From Vishniacozyma victoriae (lineage: Eukaryota > Basidiomycota > Tremellomycetes > Tremellales > Bulleribasidiaceae): DNA of 64,000 bases. The stretch is from positions 3,100,001-3,164,000 of the forward strand of contig JADPYG010000088.1 in NCBI GenBank assembly GCA_017654735.1. Reading direction: 5' to 3'. The number at the start of each line of letters is the position of its first letter. Position 1 is the first letter of the stretch. The position numbers and the translations under genes were made by a program. This document shows, in pieces, positions 55,850-64,000 of this stretch. The notes under the pieces were generated by a model. The model was not told the origin of the DNA, ran no database searches, and saw only the letters and a list, made by a program, of their open reading frames with translations.

Positions 55850-57071
55850 ATGGGTCCATTCTTATCTCAGGCAGACTCGTAAGCCGTCTAATCTGCTCCT
55901 GTGTTCACCTGACATTCAGCTTTAATTCCTCAGGAGCTACCATTGTCCCCGACGACAAAGACAATGGCTCACGATATTCTACGCGAAGTCGCCTGAATTC
56001 TGGGAACGGACAAGCCCAGCACATACCAACCTTTGTGGCTCAGGCAAGGATGTTGATGCCGGAGGATACCTTCGGACAAGAGTTGAACGCCATATCAGGC
56101 ACGAATAATGGAGGTCGTGGAGATGATGGCTCGCTCAATGGTCAAAACTGGCCACCCGTGAGTCAACCAGATCATCATGTTCTGTTCGTGTTGACGCATC
56201 AACAGGTCTCAAGTATCGAGGAGACAGCTCAATCCGCAACAACCAGCTCGCAGTCTACCCAACCTATACCACTATCCTTTTCCGGCATCCTCAATTTCCC
56301 CTCTTCTCCTCCGAGCCAAGCCAACGAGCTATTCGAGCCTGAACTGAATCAGCAAAACCTGGACATCACTTCCCAGTTCGAGTCGCAATTCCCGCACCCA
56401 TCATCTTACAACCACTTTGGCAACATTGACAGTTTCCGCCCGTCCTCAGCTCAGTCGCACAACACGAGTACTTCCGAGTATAGCTTTTCGTCCACCGACG
56501 TAGACAACGACTCCGTCATGTCCGACTCGAATCCCCAGCCTCAAGCTCGGAACGCCCACTTGGGAGTTGATCTTGGAGCACTGGATATGAGCGCGGGGCA
56601 ATCTGGTCTTGGGCACAATTTCTGGAATTATCACCAGCAGCCTGGTCAAGACACACAGTCGAGCACTGGCCGTACATTGATGCCGGACGCCAGTGGGGAT
56701 GAGTTGCGAACCGTGGCTCCAGACTCAGTGAGCCCACGAGATGGTTTAAGCTTTACTGGCCCTATGCGAGGGCAGAGTGAGGACCCAATCGCCAAGATGA
56801 AGCAAATCGAGCGTGAGTCGTTCGTGTAAGCTTTGCCTCTGTGTTGGCTGACCACCTAGATCGAAGACAGATCAATCGAAAATCCGCTCAGAAACACCGC
56901 AAGAGACGAAAGGAAGAGATGGATACTCTCACCCAGCAACTTGCGGAGAGAGATCATGACATAGCAATGCTAAAGAGGGACCTTGCGGTCGAAAAGGCTA
57001 AAGTCGGACAACTGGCCGAGCTCGTCCAAAACAGCGGCATACCTTTCGGTAGCCAGTCTGCTGCCTGGTGA
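55850..57071 (+). CDS. bZIP-type transcription factor
   Basis: A start at 55850 (MGPFLSQADS) splices through a canonical intron (GTAAGC to ATTCAG) into FNSSGATIVPDDKDNGSRYS. A Gln/Ser/Pro-rich region follows (ELNQQNLDITSQFESQFPHP). A 48-nt in-frame GTGAGT...CAG intron near 56159-56206 is probably removed. The last intron joins KMKQIE to HRRQINRKSAQKHRKRRKEE, a basic region with N-x3-S/A-Q-x2-H-R-x-R. Leucine-type heptads continue (MDTLTQQLAERDHDIAMLKR, AEKAKVGQLAELVQ-like). The usual Ser/Cys after the NxxAQ core is His here, unlike AP-1 or Gcn4 types, so its site preference may differ. It ends SQSAAW. Regulation is unknown. Confidence 0.75.
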
Positions 57072-57522
57072 GCTTTTCGTTCTTGGGTGTTGGCTATACT
57101 GATCAACCAGATTCGTTCGAATCGCCAAATTGTGAATAATATTGTTTATATTCTCTATTCGTTCCTCATCATCACTTCCGAGTAGCCCTTCATCGCTGTG
57201 CGATAAGCAGGCTGTCGACCCATACGTCGATCCTCTCATTCCGGTCAAGAGGAGTGTCAAGTCGTCTACAAAGGATCACGACACACGGCAGCAGCGTGCC
57301 GCCGGTTGCCAGTCACGATGTAGGCTAGACTTCTCTCTGCACATATCAAGTCGAGGTGTTTTCACGCTATCTGCTATTGTCCATCCCATCATGTCTATAC
57401 TATGCATTCTGTAATACGTACGTCCGCGCACTTGAGTCACCCTGACATTTCCTCATCTCGTCATTTTCCTCATTTCCTCAGGTCCGCATTTCCTCCTCCG
57501 CCAATTTCCATTTCTCAGTCCC
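57072..57522. other. 451-nt convergent intergenic region
   Basis: It lies between the 3' ends of the bZIP gene and the giant membrane protein gene. Short plus-strand frames (57142-57414) do not splice onto the bZIP gene. A TTTCCTCA repeat-like run occurs near 57450-57490. Confidence 0.35.
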
Positions 57523-60500
57523 TCATTTAGTAATATCCGTAGTCTTTGATCCCCTACTCTTCCACCAAGACATCACCACATCCTCGCATTCGAATCCGAT
57601 ATACGCCAGTGGTGGAGCAAAGATACCAAAGATCATGGATGCCCCTACCAGCCCTAAACTATCCATATAGCCATTATCTTTGATAAACCCTACATCGCCA
57701 ACATACCTCATGATTTCGACGAAATAATATAGGCAAGCGCCAAAAGAACCAAAGAGTGTGATGGCGAGTAGAATGATGACTGCCGGGCGATACTTGCCAA
57801 GCGAGATGTCCTTGCCGAAAGCTTGACAAGTGAGGAAACGTTTCATCGTCTGTCCTGCTGTTCTTGATTGAGGGTTCTTTGGACGAGGATGAAGGAGCGA
57901 GTGCCAACCAAATGGTACGATGATGATGACCGCCGTCAAGACAAACGCCACTAGCAGCATCATACCGCCCGGATAAGGTTGCATTGTCGGAAGTGCTTTC
58001 TTCAGTGTTTCGAGAGTGGAGGAGATTTCAAAACCGGACGGAATGGGCGTTTCGGCACCTGCTACTAACGAAGCCATAGCGAGGACATGACGAACCATGA
58101 TGATGGCGATGAGGAGCTGAGCGGTGAAAATGGAGATACGTAGCCCGGTCCACCATCCAACTTTGTCTTTGAAGTGTCGAAAGGCAGGATTTCGATCCAT
58201 CAAAATCAGTCGAACAACCGAGATGACGCAGGACTTCATCCACCCCCCGACTTTCTTGACGAAAAGCATCTTGTTCCTGTACCACTTGGCCTTCTTTTCT
58301 TCTTCGGTGAGTACTATTGGCGTGTTCTCAGTCTTTTCAATGATGGCATTGTAAATGACGCCAGACATGATGATACACATTGAGACCCAGGTGAACATCA
58401 GGGTAAGGACGAGAAGTGGTTCGGGTGAATCGCCAAACATCTTGGCGAGCCATTTATGGGTATATCGAACGTCGAATGGGAGCTCGTCACCTGCGGCGCG
58501 CTTGGCTAGTGAGCTCGCGGATCCGGCACCCGGCAAATTGACAAGTGCGGTGATCTGTCGCCCACCCAGCACTGAGATGGCGTTCTGGAAGACTAGGACG
58601 AGGGACAGGATTTTGGCGGCCATCGTGTATCGCCATAGACCAGAGAAGATGGGTCGAATCGAGAGCAAACTTCGCAGTGGTGGCTTATCTGCCTTCGTGG
58701 AGGTAGTGGCTTCGCCAACTTGGGAGGGCGGGTACGAGTGCCTCTGACCCTTTCCAATAGCCTGTCCCGGACCATTTTCATCCTGTCCAGTTGTATCAGC
58801 TTGTCTCTCCCCATCCTGCCCGGCTTCAGCGGGTTCGCGTTGCCGCCTGCGCTCTTCGCGGGCCGCTTTCGAGTTCGAAGCAGTTTTTCGGATGCCTTCA
58901 TTCTCGGAGTCAGTCTCGACCCCAGTCAAGCCTTCCAGTTTGTTCCTGTCTGACGGGTGGTTCGATTGATCCGATAGCGGACCCTTCTCGTTAACGACTA
59001 GATGGCTATCAGCATGTGACTCCTGTTCACGCCAAGTATCAAGCTCACGTGTCTCATCTGACCGAGATTCGGAAGAATCCCGACGACGATTTCTCATGTC
59101 ATCAGGTGATCCTAAATCGGGACTGTCCATCTCCCTATCACTTCCGTTCCTACCGTTCCTACCGTTGGTCGTGCCATCTGAATGGTAAGTTTCGAGCACA
59201 CTTCCACACAGACTTTGGTAGAGCTTACCAAGATCCTGATTTGTGCCTGGTTGCCCTGCCTTGACCTCTTCTTCAGGGCGAGCACCATTCTGCTTGCGAC
59301 GGGCCGCCTCCGGTTGAATCTCGGTGTCGGGTAGTCGGGGGTCGCCACCTTCATGTCCCCTATCTCCCCCTCTTCTATCATCTCCCCTACCGCGTCTCTG
59401 TTGGGTGTCAGTTGTAGAGAGTCTTCCGTCCTCAGACGCTTGCCCCCCTCGTCGATCGTCACGTCCTCTGCCGGATGCGTCAGGCGCGCGCGATCTAGAG
59501 ATAATGAGCACAAGCAGATCGATCCTTCGAGTTCACTCACCTTTCCTCCTGCCGCTGCGTCGCTTGACCCTCTGTGGAAAATTTGCACTGCTTTTTCCAC
59601 GACGCAATACTTTTAACCCAAAATATCTCTTGGCCGACTGGGGGTATAATGTCGCGAGTAGCTTGGGGTCCGAGTCCCGCGAGATACTTAGTTAGATCCG
59701 CGTAGTCCTTGGCGGCCTCGGTCCCACGTTCAAGTGGTATGGCGTCTCGTAGCCTCTCGCGCTCAATCTCTGTCTCTTTGTCCGGTGAGATGTGAAAGAC
59801 TTTGCTGCACACCTTTGTTCGTTGCGTCGAGTGCTCGGACCACAGCTCATGAAAAACGCGTTTTCTCTCAGACGCAGAGGGTCGGCCGTCCTCATCGAAA
59901 GTCTCTTCCGGGTGTTTCGGTACGTCCGCCCTAAAGACTGGTATACCGTCAGCTTATACATTCGCGGAGAACTGCCACGGTGACACGATCATCATCATCG
60001 TTATTGGACACGTCACGATTCTTGAACTTACTGAGGGGGTTTCGATCGACGTCGATATCTAGCTCTTGCTTTCGGTATCCAATGTGCTTCGCTTCCGGCG
60101 GCTGCGTTCGATAGTTGAGGGGTGTCTTGGCTCGATCAGAATCCGTTCCATCCACATATCGCATGAAAGGGTCGCCATTGCCATCAGAATAGAATTGAGG
60201 ATCATCGTTGACTGAAGTTCCCTGGGAGTCCAATGAGGGAGGCGATGCAGAGTCCGTTTCACTGTTGAAACCATCGGTAGCCCTGCCGCCACGCCCCGGG
60301 TAGTATTTATCATCGCCCCTCGCCAGGTTACTGGTTCCGAGTCGGCCCCGCCTCAGAGATCCAGTCCGCTTGCTATAACCAGACCCCATTGGCTGCTTTG
60401 CTTGTTCGCCGTTTTCCCAAGGCCCATCTCTGGAAGACTGACCGTTCAGCGCCAGTAATGATGGAAGTGACGAGTATCTAAGCTCACCTCGTCAATATCA

Positions 60501-63500
60501 TTCACTGTGCCGCGGTGGCCACGATCGCGTGACGATGACAGTTCAGGCGAGCCGTCAGGCGGTCGCGTACTGAAACTCCATGGATTCCCTCCATCGCCTT
60601 GCCGCCCCACAGCAGCAGGGCTATGATCGCCAATGACAGGCTCTACACGTCAGCAGGCAGTCAAAGACAATCAACTTACCTTCTTTTTTACGCCGGGCTT
60701 GGTGGTGGGCGGCACCGGGCTCATTGGGTAGTGGAACCTGGGACGCAGTATTCGAGCCGTACTGAGGAGCATCTTTGCTGTTGGCCCTGGGATCTCTGAC
60801 CATACCACTTCTACCTTGGCTCGTTTGGTTTCCGTTCAATCCCTCACGGCCTGCCTCGGCTTCTCGTCGACGTATTTCATACTCAGTGTCTTTCTTGCCG
60901 ACGAATTGACTATAAGCCAGCCTTGTTTTCCGTTCGATCTCGACAAGCTCCGTTTTCTGGGGTCCGTCATACGCTTTGAGCTCGACACAGAGTTGATCCA
61001 GCTTACACCTCAGCCCGTCTTGGAACGCGATCTGATCATCCCGCGTAACAAACGCCGTATTGATGTTGTTCTCGATCTCATCAACAAGATGAGCTGCAGC
61101 TGATTGCCAGGTCTGGACGTCAAATGCAGCCTCGCTTGCCACTGGAGCTGTGCCCGCCTCCAAGATGGGTTCGCCATTGGAGCCCTCACCGAAGGCGCCC
61201 CCTTTTGGCTTGGTGATGGGGTTGCGTTGCCCGGGCGCAAGAGAAGTGGGGTTCGAGTCGGTTGGTCGTGTACCATCCAGTCCACTAGGAGGCACACCGT
61301 CATTCCTGACCTGTGGCGTTTTGCCACTCCTCTCTACGGCGGTCGTTGCTGCCCCACGAACCAGGGGATCCCCTATACATTAGCATTGCGCCAGCTGGGT
61401 AACGTACCTCGTTCATGTGACAGGTGTCTAGCGGTCTCCGGCTGCCGTGGCCTTGGGTGGGCGGTGAGATTCTGCTTGCCCGATCCACCTACGTCGGCGC
61501 CTCTCCCACCACTACCGAAAGCGTTGCCTCCCCCGCCTGGGGGATTGTATGATTCCTCGTAGTCACAAGGCGGTGCGGGGCGTCTATCTGATTGGTCCAC
61601 AGTCTCGAATGGCTGGTCTCCCGGGTGTGGGGCTGTTTCTGGTCGCTTTGCCAGGTCCGGACCTCCTGGATCGGTATTCTCGAGGAAACCAACCCCTTTA
61701 GGAGATTTAGCGCGTTCTTCTGGGTGCGGATTGTACCGCGACTGAGCAAAGGTCGGGGAGGCTCTCGAAGCTCCGCCTGTCACTGGGCATTAGGGATGTG
61801 CAAGATTCAGCCACGTACCTGATCTTGCCTGTTCAGAGCCACTGTCGAGCTCTGCAGGTTTGCGAGGTTTACTATGCCCCAAGGGAGATAGAGCGGGACG
61901 AGGAGGACCCTGACTGGTAGCGTCTGACCGGTCACCCCTTTCATCTGTCGACCCCGTCCGTGAGGCTTTCGTCTGCCCTGTTCCCCCCTCTTCCCCTACA
62001 TTGCCCTTGTGCTGATGATTGTTCGTCCCTGATGGCTCCTGCGAGGCTTCCACTGGTCGGTCGTCTCCCTGTGCGGCAACTTCTCTATCGAGCTCTGTAT
62101 TAATCGACATCATCAGGGACATACAATCACTCTGCCCAATGTCGTCCATTTTGAAATACTCTTGTGCAAGGTCCTTCCGATCCCTCTCGGCATGAAACAG
62201 CCAGTCTTGACGTTCCTTCTTTCCTTTGGATTGGATGTTTACGCTAGTGTCGTACAATGATTGCGCCTTCGCTTGCCACTCAAGCACAGCTCTGGGATTC
62301 GTGCGGACTCTTGATCCGTCATCTGGGGCGCCATTGTGCATACTCTGTTCCCCACGATTGTCTGGCCGGTCGAAAAGACTGCCGGAACCGTTGGGACCGA
62401 CTGTAGTGGCGGCCCCTCCTCTATTGTTCATGCCGGAAGCCAGTGTTTGGCCCATTTCCGATCTGGAATCGCGAGGTTCTATATCCTGACGCGGCATAGC
62501 TTCGTAGTCGTCGTAGTCTGATTGACCAGCTACTGAAGCCGAGTCGTCGGGTCCCAATGGACGGCGACTTACCCCATGTCGGTCGAATCCTTTGCTACGA
62601 CCTTTGCTGTATCGCCTGTTGCTGTGTCGCGATGGTGCTCGAGACTGCGAGGGGCTAAGCATGCGGTCGTCGTAATGTGAGGCAGTCCGCCCGTATCTCG
62701 TCGCTCCTTGTTCTTGTCGAGCTGAAGTATAAACCAAACTGTCGTTATCATCTAAGAAAGATATTAGCTCGCCAGCTCATTGGATGATACGTGAAATGCT
62801 TGCGTACCTACAGAATAGCGGCCGCTCCGGCGACGTCTGATTGATGACTCGGTGTCTTGAAAGAGTCCTCCTTCATGGACACCGGGGGCCTTATGCGGGG
62901 CGTCCCCGGCAATGATAATCCCATCATCATTGACATGGAGACGGCCATTGTGGGCCAATCCGGGATGATCGTGTTTCAGCTGAGCGGCGGCGAGTTTGCT
63001 CTCCATTTTCCTTATAGCCTCGTCGTCCTTGGTCATTCTCAGCTCTTTTAGTTTTTCCCGCATTTCCTGAAGTCGCTGACCTTCGGCCCTTGTTTCAACG
63101 GCATCAGGGTTGACGACCCCGCCCTCATCCTTGTTGAGATCGGCCAGCTCTTTATCCATGACCTCTAGCTCTGCCTTTATCGTCTTTTCGTCCTCTGTGA
63201 GATCCTTTCCCTCTTCCTCTTTCTTGGCGATATCCCCAATTTCTTTCTCGGCGTCAGATTTGGTGTGAAGTCGGTCCGCTCTGATGTGGGCGATTTCGTT
63301 GTTTTGATCCCTCACGGCGACCCACTCTGCCGAATCCTCGGGCTCCCCGACCTTTCTCCGATCAGCCAATGAGACGTGCACGCGGCCGCCAGCGAGGTTT
63401 TCACCCTTCTTATCCATTTTGTCATTCCTCTCGTCCAACACCCAATTCGCGAGGACGTGGTCGCCCGTCCCTCGTCTTTGTTTCTTGGAACCCAAATCGA

Positions 63501-64000
63501 AGATGTCGTCTTTCGGTTTGGGGGCGTTGGCGCGTTTCTCGTCGAACTCTTTCTTCTTGGCGTCTTCCTCGTCTTGGAGCAGCTGCTTCGTCGCTTCCTC
63601 TTTGGCCCTTTCCTGCTCCGTCTGATACTCTCTTAAATCTCGACTTGCCCTTCGACGTGACCGACTGTCTGGACGTGATTCACTATCTCGACGTGATCGA
63701 CTTCTTCCACTGCGAGTTCGATGTGGACTTCGTGAGCCGTCTTGAGAGCCTGCAAACCTGGTCTTCTGTCTGGTGGGTCTGCGTTGGACCGCGCTACTGG
63801 ATCGACGACGGACCGAATCACGTTGGCTGTTACTTCTGGAGTGGTGGCGCGAGCCCCTCCTGTGAGACCTTCTATTGTGTGTGTCCATAGATCCACGACG
63901 GGAGTCTTTGACTCTGACCCACTTGCCTTTCTCAGTGTCCCATACTCTATCATGGAGAGATCCAGTCCTCCGCCTACGGATTTGTTGGAATTTGCCGTTG
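57523..64000 (-). CDS. Giant Arg/Ser-rich disordered protein with C-terminal multipass membrane domain (5' end beyond window)
   Basis: One frame chain, joined by canonical introns, runs from the right edge (open at 64000) to a stop at 57523; about 2,000 residues are visible. It begins with RRRRTGSLHDRVWDTEKGKW and an Arg/Ser-rich stretch (RSHRRGSRHHSRSNSQRDSV), then an acidic Glu/Lys helix region (DKELADLNKDEGG). Two similar ~50-residue modules follow (VLEWQAKAQSLYDTS; VQTWQSAAAHLVDEI). Long charged or Gly/Asp-rich linkers separate further short conserved patches. The C-terminal 330 residues have six hydrophobic segments: MAAKILSLVLVFQNAISVLG, PLLVLTLMFTWVSMCIIMSG, RISIFTAQLLIAIIMVRHV, MMLLVAFVLTAVIIIVPFG, AVIILLAITLFGSFGACLYY and GASMIFGIFAPPLAYIG. 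The Lys/Arg-rich loop between helices 2 and 3 is cytosolic by the positive-inside rule, as is the N-terminus. No family recognised. RRxS sites recur. Confidence 0.68.

Overview
This window is nuclear DNA of a basidiomycete fungus, most likely a tremellomycete yeast of the Cryptococcus/Kwoniella/Tremella kind. Genes are dense, lie on both strands and are cut by many 35-60 nt introns with GT...AG ends and a CTNAY-type branch site just before the acceptor. Intergenic gaps are short, and the gene set (CHS7, UDP-galactopyranose mutase, a BIM1/X325-like surface protein, LaeA-like methyltransferases) fits. I saw no operons, CRISPR arrays, rRNA, tRNA or recognisable transposons. All gene models are my own manual splicing by reading frame.

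Layout. 1-9.5 kb holds conserved housekeeping genes: the start of a fused tandem 3-hydroxyisobutyrate-dehydrogenase-like protein (cut by the left edge), CHS7 (chitin synthase export chaperone), SEN54 (tRNA splicing endonuclease) and POL3 (DNA polymerase delta catalytic subunit). 9.9-21.5 kb is a tandem array of five LaeA-like SAM-dependent methyltransferase paralogues. A DHH/DHHA1 phosphoesterase with a C-terminal PCNA-binding-like motif sits between copies 4 and 5. 21.6-31.3 kb is metabolic and cell-surface: a DAO-type FAD oxidoreductase divergent from a Dal5-like permease with GATA sites between them, a DUF3431 type II membrane protein, UDP-galactopyranose mutase and a GH32 invertase. 31.7-39 kb has a DHA2-like MFS exporter, an aldo-keto reductase and two surface proteins. 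39-50 kb has a metacaspase, an ADF-H/coiled-coil/PH protein, a homeodomain factor and an EMB8/YheT-type alpha/beta hydrolase. 50-64 kb is rich in disordered proteins: a small basic protein, a Ser/Pro-rich protein, a protein with six RRxS sites, a bZIP factor, and a giant Arg/Ser-rich membrane protein running off the right edge.

Most striking. (1) Several otherwise intact genes carry single-base lesions: an in-frame TGA in methyltransferase copy 3, TAG in the Dal5-like permease, TAA in the Ser/Pro-rich protein, and an ATAAGT donor in POL3. All four can be explained by C:G to T:A transitions, so they reflect recent decay, deamination-type mutation or base-calling error. (2) The DHHA1 phosphoesterase ends in a PIP-box-like motif, suggesting a PCNA-tethered RecJ/GAN-like enzyme. 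(3) The giant protein couples about 1,600 or more disordered residues, with a repeated ~50-residue helical module, to a six-helix membrane domain I cannot assign to a family.
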